Origin: Leucobacter muris | Lineage (GTDB): Bacteria > Actinomycetota > Actinomycetes > Actinomycetales > Microbacteriaceae | Reading direction: 5' to 3' | Assembly: GCF_004028235.1 (NCBI RefSeq) | Contig: NZ_CP035037.1 | Location: forward strand, 558,001 to 622,000 | DNA: 64,000 nt | In this document: positions 9,933 through 18,851 of the stretch, piece by piece | Layout of the letters: the number at the start of each line of letters is the position of its first letter | Position numbering within the stretch: position 1 is the first letter of the stretch | Notes under the pieces: model-generated | What the model was told of the DNA's origin: nothing | The model's database searches: none | The model's input: only the letters and a program-made list of their open reading frames with translations | Translations under genes and position numbers: made by a program

Positions 9933-10121
9933 GTCCCCAGCCTGCCGCAGCGCCGGGGCGGAGTCACGGGGGTTCGATGGCAGCGAAACCCCCTTGCCAC
10001 AAGCCCCTCCCCCCTGCTCCACGAGTGAGCCTAAGATCGGCGGTGAGGCGCGGGGGACGGTGCCGGGGGCGGCGGTCGCTCCCGGGCGGCGGCCGTGCCG
10101 GGCGGACGGGGGTGAGGCGGC

Positions 10122-11156
10122 ATGGGGCGACGGATCGGCTTCGCGCGCTGGCGCAGCGACGTCGCGAGCGGCGGCAACCGCTACGACGACGAGATCTCGG
10201 GCGAGCTGCGCGGGCTCGGGATCGAACTGCGCGAGCACCCCGTCACCGGGGCCTGGCCCGTGGCTGGCCCCGGCGACCGCGAGCGGTTCGCGACGCTTCT
10301 CGAGGCTGAGCAGCGCTGGCTGGTCGACAACATCGTGGCCGCGGCGGCGCCCGAGGCGATCGCTGCCGCGACGGGGGCGGGCCGCGCGGTCGTCGTGCTG
10401 ATGCACTACTTCCCCTCCGACGACCTCTCCCTGCCGTCGCGGGATCGCGCCGCGCTCGCCGCATCCGAGGAGCGGGCCGTCAGGGCGGCGAGCGCCGTCG
10501 TCGCGACGAGCGCCTGGACGGCCCGCGAGGTGGCGCGGCGGTACGGGCGGCACGACGCGCTCGTCGCAGTCCCGGGGGTCGATGCGGCCGACCCGGCTGC
10601 CGGTTCCGAGCGCGACGGCCGGGCTCCGGCGCTGCTCTGGTTGGCGCGGGTCACCGAGACGAAGGATCCGCTCGCCCTTGTCGACGCGCTCGCCCAGCTG
10701 CGCGAACTGCCGTGGACGGCTCGACTGGTGGGGCCGCACACGGCGCACTCGGATCTCAGCCGCGAGCTGCGGCGCCGCATCGCGGCGGCGGGTCTCGCGG
10801 ATCGCCTCGAGATCACGGGCCCGCGCACCGGTGCGCACCTCGAGCAGATCTGGCAGCGCACCGACCTGCTGGTGCACACCGCGCGCTCCGAGGCCTACGG
10901 CATGGTCGTGAGCGAGGCGCTGGCCCGCGGCATCCCATCGATCGTGCCGCTCGGCACCGGCGCGATCGAGGCGCAGCAGGGCGCGGGCTCCGCGTTCCCG
11001 CCGGGTGATGCCGAGCGGCTGTCGCAGGAGCTGCGGGGGTGGCTCGCCGATCCCGAGCTGCGCCGACGGTGGCGGGACCTCACCGCCGAGCTGCGCCCGC
11101 GCCTGCCCACCTGGACGGCGGCGGCCCGGGTCATCGCCGGGGCGTTCCCTCCGTAG
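10122..11156 (+). CDS. Glycosyltransferase, GT4-like (group 1)
   Basis: The gene encodes 344 residues. The C-terminal half carries the GT-B Rossmann domain with LLWLARVTETKDPLALVDA, the sugar-nucleotide site LEITGPRTG and the E-x7-E motif SEAYGMVVSEAL. The N-terminal domain is short and begins IGFARWRSDVASGGNRYDDEI, typical of GT4 acceptor-binding loops. Substrate is unknown; there are no sugar-biosynthesis neighbours. ATG 10122 follows a GGTGAGG-like ribosome site. It ends at a convergent terminator shared with the ABC permease gene. Confidence 0.82.
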   Translation: MGRRIGFARWRSDVASGGNRYDDEISGELRGLGIELREHPVTGAWPVAGPGDRERFATLLEAEQRWLVDNIVAAAAPEAIAAATGAGRAVVVLMHYFPSDDLSLPSRDRAALAASEERAVRAASAVVATSAWTAREVARRYGRHDALVAVPGVDAADPAAGSERDGRAPALLWLARVTETKDPLALVDALAQLRELPWTARLVGPHTAHSDLSRELRRRIAAAGLADRLEITGPRTGAHLEQIWQRTDLLVHTARSEAYGMVVSEALARGIPSIVPLGTGAIEAQQGAGSAFPPGDAERLSQELRGWLADPELRRRWRDLTAELRPRLPTWTAAARVIAGAFPP

Positions 11157-11157
11157 C

Positions 11158-11196
11158 GCTCGGTCGCGCCGGGGACGCCCGGCAGTGCGACCGAGC
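11158..11196. terminator. Bidirectional hairpin terminator
   Basis: A perfect 10-bp inverted repeat (GCTCGGTCGC at 11158-11167, its complement at 11187-11196) lies between two convergent genes, with the stops just outside each arm. It has no long T tract, as usual in this GC-rich genome. Confidence 0.65.
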
Positions 11197-11197
11197 C

Positions 11198-12853
11198 TCA
11201 CCAGCGCGTCTGCTCGGGCGCCACCCGGGCCAGTACGCGCGCCTCGACGAACTCCACGAGCGCGTACGCGACGAGCGAGACGAGGGTGACCACCACCACG
11301 GTCGCCCAGAGCGACGTGTAGCGGCTCGTCGCCGCGTCGACCGCCATCATGTTGCCGAGACCGGTGCCGGTGGCGAGCCACTCCGCCACCGTGGCGGCCA
11401 GCAGCGCGGTGGGCGCGGCGATGCGGGCGGCCGAGAAGAACGCGGGGGCCATCGCGGGCAGCCGTCCGAGCAGCAGCACGCGCGGCGATGGCGTCGCGTA
11501 GGTCGCGAAGACGTCGGAGACCTGGCCCGGCAGCTGCCGCAGACCGTAGAGGCACGAGACGAGGGTCGGGAAGAACGTCATGATGGCGACCACCACGGCG
11601 GTGCCGAAGGGGCCGCGGCCGAGGGCGGCGACCAGCAGGGGAGCGATCGCGATGATGGGCACGCACCGCAGCGCGACCGCGACCGGGGTGAGCGCGCGGC
11701 GCACCCGCGACGACAGCGAGAACGCGACCGCGAGCAGCAGCCCCATCGCGAGACCGGCGAAGTACCCCGGGGTCGCCACGGCCACGGTCTCGGCCACCGC
11801 CTCGAGCAGTTCGGCGCGGTGCTCGCCGGCGTCGGCCGAGGCGACGAGCCAGTCCCAGACGTCCCACGGGCGTTTCGCGAAGTACGGGTTGAGACCGAGC
11901 GCCTCGAACAGCACGACCCACGCGACGAGCACGATCGCGGTCGTCGCGAGCGCCCCTCCGACGGCTCGCCCCCAGCGCCCCAGCGCGGATCGGCGCGGCG
12001 CCGAGCCGGGCGGCGTGAGCAGCACCGTCGGCCGGTCCGGGCTCGCCCTCCGCGCAATCAGGGAGACCACGCCGTAGCCGAGCAGCGACACCGCCGCGCT
12101 CAGCACCATGAGCGCCCACAGCCCGTCGGTGTCGAGGCTGCGCAGGGCGAGGATCGACAGCACGCCGAGCCCTCGCTCGGCGCCCGTGAACTCGCCGACG
12201 AGCGCGCCGAGGAACGCCGCGGGGACCGAGGCCTGGAGGCCGGCCATCAGGTAGGGCAGGGCCGCCCGCGCCCGCACCGTCACGAGGGTGGTCCAGCGGC
12301 CGCGACCGTACGAGGCCGTGAGGTCGAGCCACGAGCGGGGCACCGCGCGCAACCCGACGAGCAGCGGCACGAGGGTGAGGTAGTAGACCGCCAGCGCCGC
12401 CAGTGTGATCTGGGGCCCGTCGCCGAAGCCGTAGACGAGCCGCAGCAGCGGGCCCAGCGCCACGAGGGGCAGGCAGTAGACCACGAGGGCGAAGCGCAGC
12501 ACGATCCGCTCGAGGCCCGGCAGCAGCACGACGAGCAGCGCGAGCGCGACCGCCGCGAGGTTGCCGAGCAGGTAGCCGGCCAGCGCCTCGCGCATGGTGA
12601 ACAGCAGCCCTCGGCCGTAGACCTCGGCGTTCTCGACGAGTGCGACGGCGATGCCCGACGGCGTGCCGATGAGATGCCGGCCGGCGAGCAGCGTGCGGCC
12701 CAGCAGCTCCCAGAGGCCGATCACCACGAGCCAGCCGAGCGCGGCCCGCAGCGCCGCGGCCCGCTTCGACCCCCGGCGGAGTGCGCCGGGGGCGAGCTCG
12801 CCGCCCGCGGCGCCGTCCTCGAGGCGCTCGGCCCGGGTCGCCGTCAGCACCAT
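11198..12853 (-). CDS. ABC transporter permease with two fused membrane domains (NMT1/taurine-type uptake)
   Basis: This 551-residue protein contains two complete BPD_transp_1 domains. The first (about 30-270) has EAx3G-loop-like ASYGRGRWTTLVTVRARAAL. The second (about 290-545) has a weaker loop around TYATPSPRVLLLGRLPAMAP. Each has about six helices. Such duplicated permeases serve NMT1/THI5-type importers (thiamine precursors, riboflavin, sulfonates and similar). It lies three bases after the ATPase gene and completes the transporter with the binding protein at 13723-14748. Substrate cannot be assigned: no TPP or FMN riboswitch is seen upstream. Confidence 0.85.
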   Translation of the reverse strand: MVLTATRAERLEDGAAGGELAPGALRRGSKRAAALRAALGWLVVIGLWELLGRTLLAGRHLIGTPSGIAVALVENAEVYGRGLLFTMREALAGYLLGNLAAVALALLVVLLPGLERIVLRFALVVYCLPLVALGPLLRLVYGFGDGPQITLAALAVYYLTLVPLLVGLRAVPRSWLDLTASYGRGRWTTLVTVRARAALPYLMAGLQASVPAAFLGALVGEFTGAERGLGVLSILALRSLDTDGLWALMVLSAAVSLLGYGVVSLIARRASPDRPTVLLTPPGSAPRRSALGRWGRAVGGALATTAIVLVAWVVLFEALGLNPYFAKRPWDVWDWLVASADAGEHRAELLEAVAETVAVATPGYFAGLAMGLLLAVAFSLSSRVRRALTPVAVALRCVPIIAIAPLLVAALGRGPFGTAVVVAIMTFFPTLVSCLYGLRQLPGQVSDVFATYATPSPRVLLLGRLPAMAPAFFSAARIAAPTALLAATVAEWLATGTGLGNMMAVDAATSRYTSLWATVVVVTLVSLVAYALVEFVEARVLARVAPEQTRW

Positions 12854-12856
12854 CGC

Positions 12857-13726
12857 TCAGCTCCGGCTGCCGGCGGTCTCGTCGACGCCGAGCAGCGCGC
12901 CGATGCGCTCGACGAGCTCGCCGAAGCCAGGGCTGCGGAAATGCTCGAGGCTGCGCGGCCGTTCGAGGTCGACGGGGATGTCCGCGATCACCGCGCCCGG
13001 CCGCGGCGACATGACCAGCACCCGGTCGGCCAGCAGCACCGCCTCGGAGATCGAATGGGTCACGAGCAGCGTGGTGGTCTGCGAGCCCGACCACAGCGGC
13101 GGCAGCTCGATGTTGAGCCGCCGGCGGGTGAGCTCGTCGACGGCGCCGAAGGGCTCATCGAGCAGCAGCAGCCGAGGCTCGGTGATGAGGCAGCGGGCGA
13201 TCGCAGCGCGCTGCCGCATGCCGCCCGACAGCTGCGCCGGCCGAGCCCGCTCGAAGCCCTCGAGGCCGACGAGCCGCAGCAGCTCGGATACGCGCTCGTG
13301 GTCGACGGGCCTGCGCGCGAGCCGCTGCGCGAGCGCCACGTTGGCCGCGGTCGTGCGCCAGGGCAGCAGCGACGCGTCCTGGAAGGCGATCGCGAGTTCG
13401 CCCCGGCGCCGCACCTCCGTCGGATCGTCGCCGCCGATCCGCACCGATCCGCCGGGGTCGGCCTGTTCGAGGCCCGCGATGATCCGCAGCAGCGTCGACT
13501 TGCCGCAGCCCGAGGGACCGACGAGCGCCGTGACCGAGCCCGCCGCGAGTGTCAGGTCGAGGGGCTCGAGCACGCGCAGCCCGTCGCGGCCGGCTGGGAA
13601 CGTCTTGGAGACCGACGCGCACACCACGTCGGGGGCGGAACCGGCGGCCGCTTCCGCGGCATCGGCGGGGAGCGGGCGGCCCGCCGGGCCGTCCGCTCCG
13701 TCGCTCTCGGCCCCGGGCGCGCTCAC
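12857..13726 (-). CDS. ABC transporter ATP-binding protein (nitrate/taurine/HMP-type)
   Basis: This 289-residue ATPase starts at GTG 13726 in a GTGA overlap with the stop of the binding-protein gene. A 30-residue Ala/Pro/Gly-rich N-terminal extension precedes the core. Walker A is GPSGCGKST, the Q-loop is AFQDASLLPW, the signature is LSGGMRQRAAIARCL, Walker B is LLLLDEPFGAVD and the switch is VTHSISEAV. The DASLLPW Q-loop is typical of SsuB/TauB/ThiZ-type importers. It powers the fused permease immediately downstream. Confidence 0.88.
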   Translation of the reverse strand: MSAPGAESDGADGPAGRPLPADAAEAAAGSAPDVVCASVSKTFPAGRDGLRVLEPLDLTLAAGSVTALVGPSGCGKSTLLRIIAGLEQADPGGSVRIGGDDPTEVRRRGELAIAFQDASLLPWRTTAANVALAQRLARRPVDHERVSELLRLVGLEGFERARPAQLSGGMRQRAAIARCLITEPRLLLLDEPFGAVDELTRRRLNIELPPLWSGSQTTTLLVTHSISEAVLLADRVLVMSPRPGAVIADIPVDLERPRSLEHFRSPGFGELVERIGALLGVDETAGSRS

Positions 13727-14748
13727 GCGGTCGGGCCGTTCTCGTAGATCTCCTCGAGGATCGAGTGATCCCACAACTCCTCCGTCGCACCCTCGATGCC
13801 CAGCACCTCGAACAGCCGCAGATTCTGCTCGACCTGCTCATCGGTGAACCAGCCGAAGCCGAACTCGTCGGTCGCCTCCGAGAACATGATGTCGAGCTGC
13901 ACCTCCGCCTGCTTCTGCTGCGTGGCGAGATCGAGCCCGGCGTCGGGGTACATCTGCACGACCAGCTCGGCCGCCGCACCAGGGTCCTGCTGGTACAGCT
14001 GCCAGCCCTGCGCGTCGCCCCGCATGAGTCGCACGATCCGGTCGCGCTGCTGCTCGTCTTCGAGGCTCGACCGCAGCACCGTGTACGTCTGGCTCATCGG
14101 GTTGTACTCGAAATCGGCGAGCAGCATCGAGTGCGCCTCGACACCCTGTACCGCCAGGGCGACCGGCAGATCGTTGTAGAAGCAGTACAGGCCGTCAACC
14201 TGACCCGCCGTGAGCACGGCCGGGTCGTACTGGCTGGGCACGAACTCCACCTGATCCTGTTCGAGCCCGTTCAGCGCAAGGAACGCCTCGAGTGCCGGGG
14301 TGTCGGTGCCGGCCACGCCGATCTTCTTGCCGTCGAGGTCGCCGGGCTGCTGCAGCGGGGCGTCGGCGAGCGACAGGATCGTGCCCGGGCTCTTCTGATA
14401 CTGGGCCCCGATGATCACGAGGTCGGCGCCCTCCGCATTGGATCGCGCGACCCCGTCGGCGGCCGAGATGTTCATGAGTGAGGCACCGCTCACCGTGCTC
14501 GTGTCGCCCGCCACGTTCGGCCCCCCGGCCGCCAGCCTGACGGTCAGGTCGAGCTCTTCGAACAGGCCGCGATCCTGCGCCAGATAGGTGCCGCCGAACT
14601 GCACCGAGTGCGTCCACGACAGCTGGTAGGTGACCTCCGCGGCCCCGCCGGCCGGAACCGAGCCGCGCGCGCAGCCCACGAGGCCCCCGAGGGCGAGGGC
14701 GCCGGCGCTTCCGAGCAGCGCGCGGCGGGTGAGAGCTGGTGCGGACAT
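13723..14748 (-). CDS. ABC transporter substrate-binding lipoprotein, NMT1/THI5-like
   Basis: The gene encodes 341 residues. Start ATG 14748 has GGAGGT seven bases upstream. The N-terminus TRRALLGSAGALALGGLVGC combines a twin-Arg-like stretch with a lipobox (LVGC), so the protein is probably a membrane-tethered lipoprotein. The body follows NMT1/THI5 proteins: YQLSWTHSVQFGGTYLAQDRGLF (N-lobe), GKKIGVAGTDTPALEAFL and DGLYCFYNDLPVAL. Family ligands include pyrimidine thiamine precursors, flavins and sulfonates; none can be chosen here. It heads the three-gene operon and is divergent from the gene at 14908. Confidence 0.87.
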   Translation of the reverse strand: MSAPALTRRALLGSAGALALGGLVGCARGSVPAGGAAEVTYQLSWTHSVQFGGTYLAQDRGLFEELDLTVRLAAGGPNVAGDTSTVSGASLMNISAADGVARSNAEGADLVIIGAQYQKSPGTILSLADAPLQQPGDLDGKKIGVAGTDTPALEAFLALNGLEQDQVEFVPSQYDPAVLTAGQVDGLYCFYNDLPVALAVQGVEAHSMLLADFEYNPMSQTYTVLRSSLEDEQQRDRIVRLMRGDAQGWQLYQQDPGAAAELVVQMYPDAGLDLATQQKQAEVQLDIMFSEATDEFGFGWFTDEQVEQNLRLFEVLGIEGATEELWDHSILEEIYENGPTA

Positions 14749-14907
14749 GTGACCTCCGAAGATCGACTCATGCGCCAGCCGGGCCCCTCGCCCGGCGCGT
14801 GCCCACAGTTTAGTGGGGCGATCCCGCACCCCTCAGGGGGTTGCGGCGCTCTCACGCGCTGTGGCAACCCCTGTTCGGGCGGGAGACGAGAGCGTAGCCT
14901 CTTCGGC

Positions 14908-16398
14908 ATGGACGGGTTCGCGGCTGTCGATTTCGGGTTCGCGCGAGAGGTTCTGCAGAGGGGCGTCGCAGCGCTGTACCTCGTCGCCTTCATCTCGACG
15001 CTGAACCAGTTCCGACCGCTGCTCGGCGAGCGCGGCCTGCTGCCCGTCACCCGACTGCTCGCGTGGGCCGAGTCTTCGCCGTCGCGGGCGAGGCTGCTGC
15101 GACCGACGCTGTTCCGGCGCATCCGTTACACCGACCGTCGCCTCGCGGTGCTGTGCTGGATCGGCATCGCCCTCTCGGCGCTGCTCGTTGCGGGTGTGCC
15201 CCAGCTCACGGCGCCCTGGGTGCCGATGCTGTGCTTCCTGCTGCTGTGGTTCGGCTACATGTCGATCGCGAGCATCGGCCAGACCTTCTACGGATTCGGC
15301 TGGGAAATGCTGCTGCTCGAAGCGGGGTTCCTCGCCGCGTTCCTGGGATCGACGGATCAACCGCCGCCGACCGCGGTGATCGTGCTGTTCTGGTGGCTCG
15401 TCTTCAGGCTGGAGTTCGGCGCCGGCATGATCAAGATGCGCGGCGGGCGGGAGTGGCGCGACCTGACGGCCCTCATGTACCACCACCAGACGCAGCCGAT
15501 GCCCGGCCCGCTCAGCCGCCAGGCGCACCTGCTGCCCGGCTGGTTCCACCGGGCCGAGGCGCTCGGCAGCCACTTCGCGCAGCTCGTGGTGCCGTTCTTC
15601 CTGTTCGCGCCGATCCTCGGTCTCTGGATCCCGGGCCCGGTGCCCGCGATCATCGGCACCGCGGCCGCCGCGATCATCATCGCGACCCAGCTCTGGCTCG
15701 TGCTCACCGGCAACTTCGCCTGGCTCAACTGGGCCACCGTCGTGCTCGCGTGCTCGGCGATCTCGGTGACCGGAAGCGGCGCCGTCGCGGCGACCGATCC
15801 CGGGGCGCTCGCCTGGTTCGGAGGCCTGCCGCCCTACTGGTTCGGGATCACCACCGCTGTGGGCCTGCTCGTCGTCGCGCTCAGCTGGCCGGCGCTGCGC
15901 AACCTGTTCGCGAGCCGTCAGCTCATGAACGCGAGTTTCAACCGGTGGCAACTGGCGAACGCGTACGGCGCGTTCGGCACGGTCACGAAGGAGCGCGTCG
16001 AGTACGTGATCGAGGGCACCGTCGACGAGGATCCCGGAGCCGCGGAGTGGCTGGAGTACGGATTCAAGGGCAAACCGGGCGACGTGCGACGAGTGCCGCG
16101 GCAGTTCGCCCCCTACCACCTGAGGCTCGACTGGCTGATGTGGTTCCTGCCGCTCGGCCGCTCGCTCGACGAGTGGTTCACGGCGCTGCTCGTGCGCCTG
16201 CTGGAGGCCGACGCTCCGACGCTCGCCCTGCTCGCCGACGACCCCTTTCGCGGCGAGCGGCCGCGGTGGGTGCGGGTGACGTCGTACCGCTACCGCTTCG
16301 CGTCGCGCGCCGAGCGCCGGGCCGACGGCGCGGTGTGGGTGCGGGACCACCGCCGTCCGCTGGTGCAGCCGGTCGGGCTCGAGCAGCCGGCGGAGTGA
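14908..16398 (+). CDS. Lipase maturation factor family membrane protein
   Basis: This 496-residue protein has seven or more hydrophobic helices between residues 20 and 330 and a C-terminal soluble domain. Diagnostic motifs of the LMF1 family are FRLEFGAGMIKMRGGREWRD, MYHHQTQPMPGPLS, and the C-terminal PRQFAPYHLRLDWLMWFLPL. Eukaryotic LMF1 helps fold lipases in the ER; bacterial members are unstudied. ATG 14908 lies seven bases after TAGCCT (14895-14900), implying a leaderless mRNA; the in-frame ATG at 14608 lies inside the divergent gene. Confidence 0.88.
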   Translation: MDGFAAVDFGFAREVLQRGVAALYLVAFISTLNQFRPLLGERGLLPVTRLLAWAESSPSRARLLRPTLFRRIRYTDRRLAVLCWIGIALSALLVAGVPQLTAPWVPMLCFLLLWFGYMSIASIGQTFYGFGWEMLLLEAGFLAAFLGSTDQPPPTAVIVLFWWLVFRLEFGAGMIKMRGGREWRDLTALMYHHQTQPMPGPLSRQAHLLPGWFHRAEALGSHFAQLVVPFFLFAPILGLWIPGPVPAIIGTAAAAIIIATQLWLVLTGNFAWLNWATVVLACSAISVTGSGAVAATDPGALAWFGGLPPYWFGITTAVGLLVVALSWPALRNLFASRQLMNASFNRWQLANAYGAFGTVTKERVEYVIEGTVDEDPGAAEWLEYGFKGKPGDVRRVPRQFAPYHLRLDWLMWFLPLGRSLDEWFTALLVRLLEADAPTLALLADDPFRGERPRWVRVTSYRYRFASRAERRADGAVWVRDHRRPLVQPVGLEQPAE

Positions 16399-16506
16399 TC
16401 GGGGGCCAGCGCGCTTCCGATACGCCCGCCTTGTCAACCCCTTGTCGAGGCCTGCGGCCCGGGGCGAGTCTGGGGTGCACGTCCGCCTTCGGAGACGCGG
16501 TGGGAA

Positions 16507-16525
16507 CGGCGCCCGAAGGGCGCCG
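16507..16525. repeat. Perfect 8-bp hairpin in the leader of the DUF6458 gene
   Basis: CGGCGCCC-gaa-GGGCGCCG lies 37 bases before the start at 16562. The gap 16399-16561 also holds TTGTCA/TTGTCG-like sequences (near 16433-16448) that could act as -35 elements. Confidence 0.4.
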
Positions 16526-16561
16526 CGCCGCACCCTTCGGATCAGGTGAAAGGAGAGGCTC

Positions 16562-16771
16562 ATGGGTATGGGCTCGGGAATCGTGCTCTTCGTCATCGGC
16601 GCCATCATGGCGTTCGCGCTCAACGTGCAGGTCGAGTGGATCGACCTCAACATGGTCGGCTATCTGCTGATGGGCGCCGGCGCCGTGGTGTTCTTCATCT
16701 CGCTGATCCTCTTCTTCTCCCGGCGACGGGGCGGGGGCCAGGTCGATCCGGTCGACCGCGGCATCGAGTGA
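16562..16771 (+). CDS. Small two-helix membrane protein, DUF6458-like
   Basis: This 69-residue protein has two transmembrane segments (IVLFVIGAIMAFALNV and MVGYLLMGAGAVVFFISLIL) around a conserved VEWIDLNMVGYLL, ending in a basic RRRGGGQVD tail. Such proteins are abundant in Actinobacteria and of unknown role. The AAGGAGAGG ribosome site seven bases upstream fixes ATG 16562. The gene stands alone with its own leader. Confidence 0.78.
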   Translation: MGMGSGIVLFVIGAIMAFALNVQVEWIDLNMVGYLLMGAGAVVFFISLILFFSRRRGGGQVDPVDRGIE

Positions 16772-16905
16772 GCGCGGTACGGCGCTCGGCGCGTCGCGCG
16801 GTGGCGCGCGGCGGCTCGCTGCGCGCTCCGCGCGGCGGCTCCGCATGCCCTGTGAGATCGACGCGTCTCGCGCGGCGAAGCGCCGCACCCTGACAGACTG
16901 AGTCC

Positions 16906-17883
16906 GTGGCGAATACTCAGAACGGCCGTGTGGCGGTCTACCTCGACTTCGACAACATCGTGCTCTCCTGGTACGACCGGGTGCACGGCCGCAACTCCTA
17001 CGCCCGCGACCGGCAGCGCATCGCCGAGGATCCCTCCGACGCCGAGATCGCAGCCCGACTGCGGGCGGCGGTGGTCGACGTGGGCGCCGTGATCGACTAC
17101 GCCTCGTCGTTCGGCACGCTCGTGCTCACCCGCGCGTACGCCGACTGGTCGTCGCCCATCAACGCCGACTACCGCGCGCAGCTCGTCGCACGCGCGGTCG
17201 ACCTGGTGCAGCTCTTCCCGGCCGCGGCCTACGCGAAGAACGGCGCCGACATCCGGCTCGCCGTCGACGCGGTCGAGGACATGTTCCGCCTCGACGACCT
17301 CACCCACGTGGTGATCGTGGCGGGCGACTCCGACTACGTGCCGCTCGCGCAGCGCTGCAAGCGGCTCGGCCGCTACGTCGTGGGCATCGGCGTCGCGGGC
17401 TCGACCGCGAAGGCGCTCACCGCGGCGTGCGACGAGTTCGCGTCGTACGACTCGCTGCCCGGCGTCGAACTGCCCCAGCGCGAACAGGAGCAGCCGGCCA
17501 AGCGGCAGAAGCGCGGCAAAGCCGTGGCCGCGTCGAAGGAGAGCCCCGCGATCGAGGCCGTCGAGGAGCAGTCGGCGCCCGCCTCGCGGGCCGACGACGA
17601 TCGCGACGCCGCCGACGAGACCGATGAGACCGATGAGGACTCCGATTTCGCCGTGACCGGGCTGCTCATACGCGCGCTCTGGCTGGGGCAGGAGAAGGAC
17701 GACTCGGGGTGGCTGCACAGCTCGGCCGTGAAGCAGCAGATGCGCCGCATGGACCCGTCGTTCAACGAGAAGGCGCTCGGGTTCCGCTCCTTCTCCGACT
17801 TCCTGAAGTCTCGCTCCGACGTGGCCGAGCTCGAGGAGACGGGGCACGAGCGCCTCGTGCGCCTGCGCGATCAGACCCCGTAG
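16906..17883 (+). CDS. NYN-domain ribonuclease-like protein with C-terminal OST-HTH/LOTUS domain
   Basis: This 325-residue protein has an N-terminal NYN (PIN-like) domain at 1-165. Acidic active-site motifs are YLDFDNI, GADIRLAVDAVEDM and VVIVAGDSDYVPLA. A low-complexity Lys/Glu/Asp-rich linker (175-245) joins it to an OST-HTH/LOTUS domain (about 248-320, VTGLLIRALWLGQ...FRSFSDFLKSR), an RNA-binding fold. This architecture suggests an RNA-processing nuclease. GTG 16906 is preceded at six bases by a CAGACT -10-like hexamer. It is a single gene converging on the SDR gene. Confidence 0.88.
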   Translation: MANTQNGRVAVYLDFDNIVLSWYDRVHGRNSYARDRQRIAEDPSDAEIAARLRAAVVDVGAVIDYASSFGTLVLTRAYADWSSPINADYRAQLVARAVDLVQLFPAAAYAKNGADIRLAVDAVEDMFRLDDLTHVVIVAGDSDYVPLAQRCKRLGRYVVGIGVAGSTAKALTAACDEFASYDSLPGVELPQREQEQPAKRQKRGKAVAASKESPAIEAVEEQSAPASRADDDRDAADETDETDEDSDFAVTGLLIRALWLGQEKDDSGWLHSSAVKQQMRRMDPSFNEKALGFRSFSDFLKSRSDVAELEETGHERLVRLRDQTP

Positions 17884-17924
17884 CGGGCCGGAGACGGGCT
17901 CGGTGCCCGCGTCCTGGAAGAGGG

Positions 17925-17979
17925 GCGCCCGACCCCGTCGCCCCCCTCCGACAGGCTCAGGGGCGGCAGGGTCGGGCGC
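17925..17979. terminator. Bidirectional terminator between convergent genes
   Basis: A perfect 11-bp stem (GCGCCCGACCC at 17925-17935, complement at 17969-17979) has a 33-base loop and sits between the NYN gene stop (17883) and the SDR gene stop (17992). Confidence 0.6.
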
Positions 17980-17991
17980 GACAGGGGTCGT

Positions 17992-18831
17992 TCAGCCGCC
18001 GAGCTTCGCGTAGAGCTCGGCGAACTTCTGGGCGATGCCGTCGTTGTTCCACGACCAGACGTCTTCGCCGCGCAGCACGGCCTCGGCGCCGCCGTCGCAG
18101 TAGATCGTCTGACCGCAGCAGTGCGTGTTGTCGACCGAGGTGAGCCAGATCAGCAGCTTCGCGATGCTCTCGGGATCCTGATGGTAGCCGAGCGGCATCG
18201 GCACGACGGCGTCGATCAGCGCGGACCCCTCGGGCGTCGCGCGCAGATCCGCCGTCATCGGGGTCTTCACGACGCCCGGGCCGACCGCGTTCAGGGGGAT
18301 CCCCGCGCCCGCCCACCGCTCGGTCACGGCCTCGCGATGCACCCAGCGCGAGATCGCCTGCTTCGACGACGCATAGATCAGCCCGCCCGTCTGCTCGTTC
18401 TGCGCGAGCTCCTCGGCGATCCCGAGCGCGGCCTGCTCGTCGTCGTTCAGGAACGCGTCGACGAGCGGCGGGAAGACCGGCTGCACCGACGAGAGCGACG
18501 AGATCAGCGCGGTGCGCGGCGCATCCGACTTCGCGAGTGCCGGCTGCATCGCCTCCAGGAACTCGGTCATGCCGAAGTAGTTGACCGCCGCGGTGATGGC
18601 CTTGGGCAGCGACAGCCCGGCACAGGCGATCACGGCGTCGACGGTGCCGCCCGCCAGCTGCGTAGCCGCCTCGGCCGCAGCGCGGCGGCCCTCGCTCGTC
18701 GAGAGGTCGCCGTCGACCTCGACGCCCGCGAGGTCGACGCCGATGACGGTGTGGCCGTCGGCGCGCAGCAGCTCGGCGGTGGTCTTGCCGATGCCCGATG
18801 CGGCGCCGGTGATGACGTAGGTGCGTGACAT
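17992..18831 (-). CDS. Short-chain dehydrogenase/reductase (SDR)
   Basis: This 279-residue protein has a Rossmann fold with the cofactor motif TGAASGIGK (residues 8-16), ACAG at about 80 and the YxxxK catalytic pair in YASSKQAISRW, with Ser in LISSLSSVQ. The extra loop 'VFPPLVDAFLNDDEQAALGIAEEL' and the ending QTIYCDGGAEA resemble 3-alpha-hydroxysteroid-dehydrogenase-like SDRs. Substrate is unknown. It lies 20 bases after the MarR gene and is probably co-transcribed with and controlled by it. Confidence 0.87.
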   Translation of the reverse strand: MSRTYVITGAASGIGKTTAELLRADGHTVIGVDLAGVEVDGDLSTSEGRRAAAEAATQLAGGTVDAVIACAGLSLPKAITAAVNYFGMTEFLEAMQPALAKSDAPRTALISSLSSVQPVFPPLVDAFLNDDEQAALGIAEELAQNEQTGGLIYASSKQAISRWVHREAVTERWAGAGIPLNAVGPGVVKTPMTADLRATPEGSALIDAVVPMPLGYHQDPESIAKLLIWLTSVDNTHCCGQTIYCDGGAEAVLRGEDVWSWNNDGIAQKFAELYAKLGG

Positions 18832-18851
18832 GGTGATTCCTTTCGTGGGGA

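Noticed and set aside
9465..13094. 1209-codon minus-strand ORF
   Set aside because: Only its last 155 codons (SRPBCC gene) are plausible; the rest is Arg/Ala/Gly-rich antisense of the glycosyltransferase and a wrong frame of the ABC genes, a normal effect of high GC.
14749..14907. TPP riboswitch before the NMT1/THI5-type transporter
   Set aside because: A GGGGTGC-like stretch exists on the minus strand, but the CTGAGA and GAACCTGA elements are absent.
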